Under the pieces are notes generated by a model. It worked only from the letters and a program-made list of their open reading frames with translations. It had not been told where the DNA came from and did no database searches. This document shows, piece after piece, positions 6,831 through 13,241 of a DNA stretch of 13,241 nt. The position numbers were made by a program, and so were the translations under genes. Position 1 is the stretch's first letter. Each line of letters opens with the position of its first letter. The DNA comes from Propionibacteriaceae bacterium (lineage in GTDB: Bacteria > Actinomycetota > Actinomycetes > Propionibacteriales > Propionibacteriaceae): the NCBI GenBank assembly GCA_030544185.1, contig JAUNRO010000017.1, positions 1 through 13,241 on the forward strand, read 5' to 3'.

Positions 6831-8339
6831 ATGAGTGCGGAAACCGTCGCCCGATGGCAGTTCGGGATTACCACCGTCTATCACTTCCTGTTCGTGCCCA
6901 TCACACTGGGCCTGTCCTATCTGGTCGCGATCCTGCAGACGATGTGGGTCCGCACGGGGAACCCGGACTATCTCCGCCTCACCAAGTTCTATGGCAAGTT
7001 GTTCCTGATCAACTTCGCCATGGGCCTGGTCACCGGCATCGTGCAGGAGTTCCAGTTCGGCATGAACTGGTCCGAATACTCCCGCTTCGTCGGCGACATC
7101 TTCGGCGCCCCGCTCGCCCTGGAGGCGCTGGTGGCGTTCTTTCTCGAATCCACCTTCCTCGGTCTGTGGATCTTCGGATGGGACCGCCTGAACAAATATC
7201 TCCACCTAGCCGCGATCTGGCTGGTCTCGATCGGCACGAGCATGTCCGCGCTGTTCATCCTGGCCGCGAACTCGTTCATGCAGAACCCGGTCGGCTTCCG
7301 GTTCAACCCGCAGACCAACCGCGCCGAGCTCACCGACTTCGTGGCCGTGTTCCAGAACAAGGTCTTCCTGGCCACATTCCCGCATCAGATGGCTGCTGCG
7401 TTCCTCGTGGCCGCCTCGTTCCTGGCCGCTGTCGCCGGCTGGCACCTGCACCGGCTCAACAAGACCCTGCCCGCACCGGCCGAGGTCAATGACGTCGACG
7501 GCCTGCAAGCGGTCGCCGACCACGACCATCAGGTCGCCCCCTATCGCTTCGCCGCCAAGCTGGGTGCGGTGCTGCTCATCCTCGCGGGCCTCGCGGTGAC
7601 GATCACCGGCGATTTCCAGGCCAAGGCCATGTATGACAAACAGCCCATGAAGATGGCCGCCGCCGAGGGCGCGTTCGAGGACACCAAGGACTTCTCGATC
7701 CTCACGATCGGCAACCGCGAGGCCGACGAGGAGGTCTTCTCGATCCATCTCCCGGGCCTGCTGTCCTTCCTGTCCCATGGCAACTTCCACACCGATGTGC
7801 CGGGCATCCGCCCGCTCGAGGCGCAATACCAGCAGGAATTCACCCCGATGCTGCGTGAGCGCTATGGCGACGAGGTCGCCGACCACTTCGCCGAGAACGG
7901 CTATCGCCCCAACATCGTGGTGGCCTATTGGACCTTCCGGATCATGATCACGCTCGGCCTGATCGCCATGGCGATCGGCGCGTGGATGCTCTGGGTCCTG
8001 CGCGGCACCCGGCTTCCCCGCGGCAGGCTGTGGGTCTGGCTGATGGTCGCCCTGCCACTGGCGCCGCTGTTCGGCAACTCCTTCGGCTGGATCTTCACCG
8101 AAATGGGCCGCCAGCCGTGGGTGGTGTTCGGCCTGATGCCGACGATGGCGGGCGTCTCCCCCGGTGTCACCGCGGGTCAGATGCTGTTCTCCCTGATCGG
8201 GTTCACCGTGCTCTATGGCGTCCTGGCCGTGATCGAAGTGAAGCTGCTGCTGCACTACATCAAGCTGGGCGTGCCCGACCAGGTCGCCGAACCGAAGGTC
8301 CTCGAGGACGACGACGCCCCGCTCACCTTCGCGTACTGA
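6831..8339 (+). CDS. cydA: Cytochrome bd quinol oxidase subunit I
   Basis: CydA carries the haems and quinol site of the membrane oxidase that reduces O2 to water without pumping protons. The 502-residue product starts with the family's RWQFGITTVYHFLFVP. Expected ligands are visible: H18 (haem b595), H185 in TFPHQM and M372 in FRIM (haem b558), E98 and E106 in the helix pair around APLALEALVAFFLES, and E424 in TEMGRQPW. Numbering lies one to about twenty residues below Escherichia coli H19, H186, M393, E99, E107 and E445. The quinol loop after GDFQAKAMYDKQP is of the short type. ATG 6831 is chosen over upstream in-frame codons because it gives the conserved N-terminus. It has no Shine-Dalgarno, which suggests leaderless translation. 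First gene of cydABDC, divergent from the repressor. Confidence 0.97.
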   Translation: MSAETVARWQFGITTVYHFLFVPITLGLSYLVAILQTMWVRTGNPDYLRLTKFYGKLFLINFAMGLVTGIVQEFQFGMNWSEYSRFVGDIFGAPLALEALVAFFLESTFLGLWIFGWDRLNKYLHLAAIWLVSIGTSMSALFILAANSFMQNPVGFRFNPQTNRAELTDFVAVFQNKVFLATFPHQMAAAFLVAASFLAAVAGWHLHRLNKTLPAPAEVNDVDGLQAVADHDHQVAPYRFAAKLGAVLLILAGLAVTITGDFQAKAMYDKQPMKMAAAEGAFEDTKDFSILTIGNREADEEVFSIHLPGLLSFLSHGNFHTDVPGIRPLEAQYQQEFTPMLRERYGDEVADHFAENGYRPNIVVAYWTFRIMITLGLIAMAIGAWMLWVLRGTRLPRGRLWVWLMVALPLAPLFGNSFGWIFTEMGRQPWVVFGLMPTMAGVSPGVTAGQMLFSLIGFTVLYGVLAVIEVKLLLHYIKLGVPDQVAEPKVLEDDDAPLTFAY

Positions 8340-8362
8340 TCAGGAAACCCAGGAGATCCGAC

Positions 8363-9400
8363 ATGACTCTCGCCGAGATCTGGTTCATCGCGATCGCGAT
8401 CCTGTGGATCGGGTTCTTCGTCCTCGAAGGATTCGACTTCGGGGTCGGCATGCTCCTGCCCGTCCTGGGCCGGAATGAAGAGGACCGCCGGGTGATGATC
8501 AACACGATCGGCCCGGTCTGGGATGCCAACGAGGTGTGGCTGCTGACCGCGGTCGGGGCGATGTTCGCGGCTTTCCCGGAGTGGTACGCCACCGCATTCT
8601 CGGGACTCTATCTCCCGTTCTTCCTCGTGTTGGTCGGGCTGATCGTGCGCGGTGTGTCGTTCGAGTACCGCCACAAGCACGACCGCGACGATTGGCGGAA
8701 GATGTTCGACTCGTTCATCATCTTCGGTTCACTGGGCGTGCCGCTGGTGCTGGGCATCGGCTTCGGCAATTTCGTGCGGGGTCTGCCGATCATCCACGAC
8801 ACCGAGCGCCGCAACTGGGTGATGGACGGCTCGTTCGCCAACATCATCGGCCTGTTGAACCCCTATGCACTGGTCAGCGGTCTGGCCTTCCTCGCGGTGT
8901 TCATGTTCCATGGTGCGCTGTTCCTGGCGCTGAAGACCGACGGCACGATCCGGCACAAGGCCCGCGCGCTGGCCGCGAAGGTCGGCCTCGGCGCGATCGT
9001 GCTGATCGCGGCCCTCACGATCTGGACGACCGTGGGCTATGGCAAGGGCACGCTCAGCTGGGTCATTGCTGCGCTAGCGATCCTCGGGATCGCGTTCGGC
9101 CTGGTGCTGAACGCGCGCGGCCGTGAGGGCTGGGCGTTCACCGGCACCGTCGTGAGCACCCTGACCATGGTCGCCGCCATGTTCGTGGCGATGTGGCCGA
9201 ACGTCCTCCCGGCGCTCACCCCGGGCAACGACCTGTCGCTCTATGACGCGGCGTCGACCTCCCTGACCCTGCAGATCATGACGGTGGCCACGGTGATCTT
9301 CCTGCCGGTGGTGCTCGGTTATCAGGCCTGGACGTTCTGGGTGTTCCGCAAGCGGATCAGCACGAAGAACCTGCCCGCACCGGTCCCGGCGGCCCGCTGA
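8363..9400 (+). CDS. cydB: Cytochrome bd quinol oxidase subunit II
   Basis: CydB pairs with CydA to form the oxidase core in the cytoplasmic membrane. The 345-residue protein is highly hydrophobic, with around eight or nine membrane segments. It shows the family's conserved LEGFDFGVGMLLP (about residues 21-33) and GPVWDANEVWL (50-60), followed by FPEWYATAFSGLYLP and the FEYRHK loop. Length is somewhat below the E. coli subunit (about 379) but normal for actinobacteria. The ATG at 8363 has AGGAG at 8351-8355, 7 nt upstream. It lies 23 bp after cydA and 28 bp before cydD, so co-transcription is expected. Confidence 0.97.
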   Translation: MTLAEIWFIAIAILWIGFFVLEGFDFGVGMLLPVLGRNEEDRRVMINTIGPVWDANEVWLLTAVGAMFAAFPEWYATAFSGLYLPFFLVLVGLIVRGVSFEYRHKHDRDDWRKMFDSFIIFGSLGVPLVLGIGFGNFVRGLPIIHDTERRNWVMDGSFANIIGLLNPYALVSGLAFLAVFMFHGALFLALKTDGTIRHKARALAAKVGLGAIVLIAALTIWTTVGYGKGTLSWVIAALAILGIAFGLVLNARGREGWAFTGTVVSTLTMVAAMFVAMWPNVLPALTPGNDLSLYDAASTSLTLQIMTVATVIFLPVVLGYQAWTFWVFRKRISTKNLPAPVPAAR

Positions 9401-9428
9401 CGGCCCGGGAGCCACGTCCCAGACCACC

Positions 9429-11132
9429 ATGGCCGGAGCGATTGACCACCGACTGCTGAGGCGGGCGAGGGCGACCAGGACCTACCTGATCGCCGGCGTC
9501 GCGGTCGGCAGCGCGACAGCCGCGCTCGTCGTCGGCCAGGCCTGGGTCCTGTCCCGGATGATCGCCCGCGTCTTCGACTCCCGGGGCTCCGGCGGTGACC
9601 AGCCGGGCAGCATCGACGCCATGCCGTTCGGTGGTCTTGCCGCGGCCCTCGGGGTTCTCGCCGCGATCATCGCCGGCCGGGCGCTGCTCGCAGGGCTCAA
9701 CGCGTGGCTCGCCCACCGCTGCGCCGCCGCCGTGAAGTCCCAACTGCGGGCCGACATCATGGCCGCGCGGCTGCGCGCCCCCGGGCGGACCCACACCGCC
9801 ACCGGCACCCTCATCGCCCTGCTCACCCACGGCCTCGACGCCCTCGACGGCTATTTCGCGCGCTATCTGCCGCAACTGGTCCTGGCGCTCACCGTCCCGC
9901 TGATCGTCGGCGTCGCGATCTTCACCACCCACGTGCCCTCCGCGCTCATCGTGGCGGTCTCGCTGCCGCTCATCCCCGTGTTCATGGTCCTCATCGGGCT
10001 GGCGACCAAGGTGAAGATGGCCAGAAGCTGGCGCACGCAGCGGCGGTTGGCCAACCATTTCGCCGACCTGGTCACGGGCCTGCCGACGCTGCAGGCCTTC
10101 GGCCGGGCGAAGAACCAGGCCATCGGGCTGGCGGAGACCGAGCGGCGGCACCGGTCGGAGACCATGTCGACGCTGCGGGTGTCGTTCCTGTCCGGGTTCG
10201 CGCTGGAGCTGCTGGCGACCTATTCCGTCGCCCTGGTCGCCGTGCCCGTCGGCCTGCTCATCGTCGACGGCCGGCTGGACCTGGTGACCGGCCTCTTCGT
10301 CCTCATCCTCGTCCCCGAGGTCTATCTCCCCGTCCGCCAGGTCGGCCTCCATTATCACGACTCCATCGACGGGATCGCCGCCGCCGATGACGCGTTCGCG
10401 GTGATCGAGGCCGCCGGTGGCAAGTCCGGTGCCGCGCGGGCGCCCTCGCTCGCCGAGGCCACGATCACCTTCGACCGGGTCTCGTTCACCTATCCCGAGG
10501 GCCCGGCGCCGGCCCTGGTGGAGTTCTCGGCGGAGGTGCGCCCCGGGGAGGTCGTCGCGCTCGCTGGGCCGTCGGGCTGCGGGAAATCGACGGCGCTCGC
10601 GCTGCTCATGGGTTTCTGGTCACCCACCTCGGGTGACCTCCGGGTCGGCGATCGGCTGCTGTTCGAGCTCGACCTCGACTCCTGGCGCGCGCAGCTGGCG
10701 TGGGTGGCGCAGCACCCCGCCCTCGTCGCGGGCACCGTCGCCGACAACATCCGCCTCGGCGATCCGGCGGCCACCGACGCGGCCGTCGCCGACGCCCTGG
10801 GGCGGGCCGGCGGCGCCGGGCTCGACCTCGCCCGCACGGTCGAGGATGCCGGGCAGAACCTGTCCGCCGGTGAGATCCGCCGGATCGCCGTGGCCCGGGC
10901 CCTGCTGCGCATCGACGCCGGGGCGCGCCTGTTGGTGCTCGACGAGCCGACCGCCGGGCTGGACGCCGACACCGAGGCCCAGGTCCTCACGGGCGTACGC
11001 CGCAGCGGCGCCGGTGCCCTCGTCGTCACCCACCGCCCGGCCGTCCTCGCCGCCGCGGACCGCGTGGTCGAGCTCGGGGCCCACCCGAGCGGCCCCGCGG
11101 CGGAGCCCGCGCCCCAGGAGGTGGGACCGTGA
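9429..11132 (+). CDS. cydD: CydDC ABC transporter subunit CydD
   Basis: CydD is one half of the heterodimeric ABC transporter required for assembly of cytochrome bd. It was first described as a cysteine/glutathione exporter, and more recent structural work supports haem transport. The 567-residue protein has six membrane helices (about residues 18-300), including GLDALDGYFARYLPQLVLAL, typical of CydD, then an ATPase domain. Walker A is GPSGCGKS at 380-387, the Q-loop is VAQHP, the signature is the altered SAGE at 479-482, the catalytic residue is E506 after VLD, and the switch is H535. The start at 9429 gives the normal N-terminus (DHRLLRRARATRTYL), although no Shine-Dalgarno is close; GGGAG at 9407-9411 is too far. 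The stop overlaps cydC by 4 bp. Confidence 0.95.
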   Translation: MAGAIDHRLLRRARATRTYLIAGVAVGSATAALVVGQAWVLSRMIARVFDSRGSGGDQPGSIDAMPFGGLAAALGVLAAIIAGRALLAGLNAWLAHRCAAAVKSQLRADIMAARLRAPGRTHTATGTLIALLTHGLDALDGYFARYLPQLVLALTVPLIVGVAIFTTHVPSALIVAVSLPLIPVFMVLIGLATKVKMARSWRTQRRLANHFADLVTGLPTLQAFGRAKNQAIGLAETERRHRSETMSTLRVSFLSGFALELLATYSVALVAVPVGLLIVDGRLDLVTGLFVLILVPEVYLPVRQVGLHYHDSIDGIAAADDAFAVIEAAGGKSGAARAPSLAEATITFDRVSFTYPEGPAPALVEFSAEVRPGEVVALAGPSGCGKSTALALLMGFWSPTSGDLRVGDRLLFELDLDSWRAQLAWVAQHPALVAGTVADNIRLGDPAATDAAVADALGRAGGAGLDLARTVEDAGQNLSAGEIRRIAVARALLRIDAGARLLVLDEPTAGLDADTEAQVLTGVRRSGAGALVVTHRPAVLAAADRVVELGAHPSGPAAEPAPQEVGP

Positions 11133-12703
11133 GCACCGCTCCCCTGGCTCTCGCCCGGCAGCTGATGCCGGAGGTGCCGCGCTCGCGGACGCTGTTCGCG
11201 GTCTCGCTGCTGCTGCAATTTCTCACGTCGCTGGCGGCCATCACCCTCATGGGCGCCTCGGCGTGGCTGCTCTCGCGGGCGGCGGAGCACCCGCCGGTGC
11301 TCTATCTGATGGTGATCATCGTCATCGTCCGGGCGTGCGGGCTGTTCCGGGCCGTCCTGCGCTATGCCGAGCGGATCACGTCGCACACCCTCGCGCTGCG
11401 GATGCAGTCGGTGCTGCGGATCCGGACCTATGCCCGGCTCGCCGCGACGACGCTCCTCGGCCGCCGGCGCGGCGACCTGCTCGTGCGCGTGGTGAAGGAC
11501 GTCGAGGCGATCCAGGACCTGGTCGTCCGGGTGGCGTTGCCGTTCGCCTCGGCCGGGCTGATCACGGTCGTCGCGTCGATCGCGATGACCGTGCTGTCCC
11601 CGGTCGCCGGGGTGGCGCTGTTCGCCTCGGCGATCCTGGCCGGGGTCGTCGTCCCGTTCGCGGCCCAGCGGGCTTCGCGCCGCGCGGATGCCGAGACCGT
11701 CCCGCTGCGCGGCGAGCTGGCGGACCGGGTGCGGGAGATCAACCGTGGCGCCTTCGACCTCGCGGCCTACGGCGATGCCACACGCACGGGCGCGCTGCTC
11801 GCCGTCGATGACCGGCTGCGCCGGGCCGAGGAGAAGGCCTCGATCGTGCGGGGCCTCGCCGCGGGTGCCCAGGTCCTGGCGGCCGGGTTCGCGGTCCTCG
11901 TGGCGCTCGCCGTCGGCGGACCCGGCGTTGCCGCCGGTGATCTCGACCGTGTCGCGCTGGGCACGCTCGTGCTCGTCCCGCTCGCGCTGCACGAGGTGCT
12001 GGCGCCGCTCACGCAGGCGGCCCAGACCTATACGCGGGCGGCGGCCGGGCTCGCGCGCGTCGCACAGGTGCTCGCGGCGCCGGCGATCGGGCGCGGCGAC
12101 CGGGCAGCGGGGACCCGGGTGGACGAGCCGATCCTGGAACTGCGCGAGGCTGCGGTCGGCTGGCCGGACGCCGCGCTGGTGCTGAGCGGGCTTGATCTTG
12201 AGGTACGCCGCGGGGAGCGCGTCGCGCTCGTCGGACCCTCGGGCATCGGGAAGACCACGGTCGCGGCGACGCTGATGGGGCTGATTCCCCCGCTGGCCGG
12301 CACGGCGCGCGCCGAGGGGACCGTGGGCTATCTCGCGCAGGACGCGCACATCTTCAACACCTCGGTGGCGGAGAACGTGAAGATCGGCAACCGCGAGGCA
12401 ACCGAGGCGGATCTGCGGGAGGCACTGCGCCGGGCCGGCCTGGCGATGGATCCGAACCGCATCGTCGGCGAGGAGGGCGCGATGCTCTCCGGCGGTGAGG
12501 CGCGCCGCGTCGCGCTGGCGCGCGTGCTCATCGGGCACCACCAGTGCTGGATCCTCGACGAGCCGACCGAGCATCTCGATGCCGAGACCGCGGACGCGCT
12601 GATGGCCGACATCTGGGCCGCTGCTGCCAATGACCCCGTGCTGGTCATCACCCACGACCCGCGGGTGATCGAGCGCTGCGACCGAACCGTGCGGCTGGGC
12701 TGA
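11129..12703 (+). CDS. cydC: CydDC ABC transporter subunit CydC
   Basis: CydC partners CydD in the bd-oxidase assembly transporter. The 524-residue protein begins with GTG, preceded by a strong AGGAGGT at 11116-11122 with 6-nt spacing, and overlaps the cydD stop as GTGA. The membrane half contains GASAWLLSRAAEHPPVLYL and LRYAERITSH, which are diagnostic for CydC. The ATPase half has Walker A GPSGIGKT at 369-376, a shortened Walker A-to-Q-loop region with YLAQDAHIFNTSVAENV, the canonical signature LSGGE (S454), catalytic E478 after ILD, and H509. The altered SAGE of CydD alongside the canonical SGGE here suggests two unequal composite ATP sites. It is slightly shorter than the E. coli protein. 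Last gene of the cyd operon, convergent with the next gene. Confidence 0.94.
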   Translation: MSTAPLALARQLMPEVPRSRTLFAVSLLLQFLTSLAAITLMGASAWLLSRAAEHPPVLYLMVIIVIVRACGLFRAVLRYAERITSHTLALRMQSVLRIRTYARLAATTLLGRRRGDLLVRVVKDVEAIQDLVVRVALPFASAGLITVVASIAMTVLSPVAGVALFASAILAGVVVPFAAQRASRRADAETVPLRGELADRVREINRGAFDLAAYGDATRTGALLAVDDRLRRAEEKASIVRGLAAGAQVLAAGFAVLVALAVGGPGVAAGDLDRVALGTLVLVPLALHEVLAPLTQAAQTYTRAAAGLARVAQVLAAPAIGRGDRAAGTRVDEPILELREAAVGWPDAALVLSGLDLEVRRGERVALVGPSGIGKTTVAATLMGLIPPLAGTARAEGTVGYLAQDAHIFNTSVAENVKIGNREATEADLREALRRAGLAMDPNRIVGEEGAMLSGGEARRVALARVLIGHHQCWILDEPTEHLDAETADALMADIWAAAANDPVLVITHDPRVIERCDRTVRLG

Positions 12704-12730
12704 GCGGACTCCCCGGTTCGCTGGCGTGGC

Positions 12731-12763
12731 GCCCCCACTGCTGTGATCACAACACCCCAGGGG
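12731..12763. other. Palindrome in convergent intergenic gap after cydC
   Basis: The 81-bp gap between the stops of cydC and the minus-strand gene contains TGTGATCACA (12742-12751), a perfect 10-bp palindrome flanked by GCCCC (about 12731) and GGGGC (about 12763) arms. A weak bidirectional terminator would suit this convergent position, but the stem is poor and there is no T-tract. The palindrome resembles Rex or CRP half-sites brought together without their usual 6-bp spacer, so regulatory binding is doubtful. Confidence 0.3.
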
Positions 12764-12784
12764 CACGCGAGCGGCGGGCTGCCC

Positions 12785-13241
12785 TCAGCGAGGCACGGGG
12801 ACGACGACGGCGAGATCCTCGGGGTTCTGGGCGCGGATCTCCACGACCGGTCCGTCGCGGTGGGCGACGGTGAGGATCGTGAACTCGTCGCCGAGCTGCT
12901 TGCGCACCTCGGCCAGACCCTGGGCGAGTGCCTCGGGGTCCACGTCGCCGGGCTCGAAGGTGGCGTCGAGGCGCTGGGCGTTCATCTCCTCGACGTCCGA
13001 ACACAGCGTCCCCGGGGTGACCTGTTGCCCGTCGTCCGGCGCCGGGAGGGTGACCGCACCGACCTCGCAGTGGTTGCCGTCGACGGTGTCGAACCCCGTC
13101 GTGTGGACGGTCGTCACCGGGCCATCGGGGCCACCGGCGAGGCGGAGGTCCCAGACCTTGCCGTCGGGGGAGGCCTGGGCGGCGAAGTCGAGCTGGCGGG
13201 TGAGCTGCTCGGTGCTGAACGGGTCCGCGGGGGCGATGTTC
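12785..13241 (-). CDS. Hypothetical protein, N-terminus beyond window edge
   Basis: The frame is open from the right edge to the TGA at 12785-12787, giving at least 151 C-terminal residues. The internal GTG at 13117 could be a start, but the coding-like sequence upstream of it (for example STEQLTRQLDFAAQ and KVWDLRLAGG) argues that the protein continues. Visible features are an acidic, Gly/Pro/Asp-rich composition, two Cys in NHCEVG and GTLCSD that could pair, an amphipathic stretch PEALAQGLAEVRKQLG, and alternating strands near the end (FTILTV, VVEIRAQ, LAVVVPV). No membrane segment is seen in this part. It could be an exported or lipid-anchored protein with the signal off-window, but I do not recognise the family. 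It converges on cydC and is probably unrelated to it. Confidence 0.65.
   Translation of the reverse strand, partial: NIAPADPFSTEQLTRQLDFAAQASPDGKVWDLRLAGGPDGPVTTVHTTGFDTVDGNHCEVGAVTLPAPDDGQQVTPGTLCSDVEEMNAQRLDATFEPGDVDPEALAQGLAEVRKQLGDEFTILTVAHRDGPVVEIRAQNPEDLAVVVPVPR

Noticed and set aside
12742..12751. TGTGATCACA as a CRP or Rex site
   Set aside because: Both families need a spacer between the half-sites, and the position between two convergent stop codons is not a promoter.
10490..12766. Very long open frame on the minus strand opposite cydD and cydC
   Set aside because: It is antisense to two well-conserved genes. Its translation is rich in Arg, Gly, Asp and His with no domain, as expected from the complement of GC-rich codons.
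12747..13004. Short Arg-rich minus-strand frame overlapping the right-edge gene
   Set aside because: It is out of frame with the longer open frame at 12785-13241 and has the Arg/Pro composition of a shadow.

Overview
The window reads as a chromosomal segment of a high-GC Gram-positive bacterium (Actinomycetota). The evidence is the strongly GC-rich third codon positions, ATGA/GTGA gene overlaps, actinobacterial forms of every recognisable protein, and the gene order cydA-cydB-cydD-cydC, which matches mycobacteria. A family such as Propionibacteriaceae is possible, but I cannot establish it from the sequence.

Layout, left to right. (1) 1-1218: the 3' part of a gene for a MinD/ParA-like ATPase with a long disordered N-terminal region; its start lies outside the window. 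(2) 1456-2490: an exported cell-wall protein with two peptidoglycan-binding repeats and a lysozyme/transglycosylase-like C-terminal domain, followed by a perfect 13-bp-stem hairpin. (3) 2629-6326: two overlapping genes for a heterodimeric ABC exporter, whose first subunit has a degenerate ATPase site and whose second has the canonical one. (4) 6332-6691, minus strand: a BlaI/CopY-family repressor, convergent with the exporter and divergent from the next operon. (5) 6831-12703: cydABDC, encoding cytochrome bd quinol oxidase and the CydDC ABC transporter needed to assemble it. (6) 12785-13241, minus strand: the C-terminal part of an unrecognised protein that runs off the right edge. No tRNA, rRNA, CRISPR array, insertion sequence or attachment site was found.

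How the genes work together. CydA and CydB form the membrane oxidase that passes electrons from quinol to oxygen, and CydDC supports insertion of its haems. The repressor gene shares a 139-bp divergent promoter region with cydA. That region holds an imperfect BlaI-like dyad (CTAC-N5-GTAG) placed between a candidate -35 and a candidate -10. The -10 sits exactly 7 nt before the cydA ATG, which has no Shine-Dalgarno sequence, so a leaderless cyd transcript repressed by the adjacent BlaI-like protein is a concrete, testable model. No BlaR1-type sensor peptidase gene is present in the window.

Nothing here is clearly an undescribed system. The points most worth a second look are the BlaI-like repressor/cyd promoter architecture, a tyrosine-specific preference for TAT codons in an otherwise GC-biased region, recurrence of a GGCGTACGCC palindrome inside genes, and the two edge genes that could not be fully identified.
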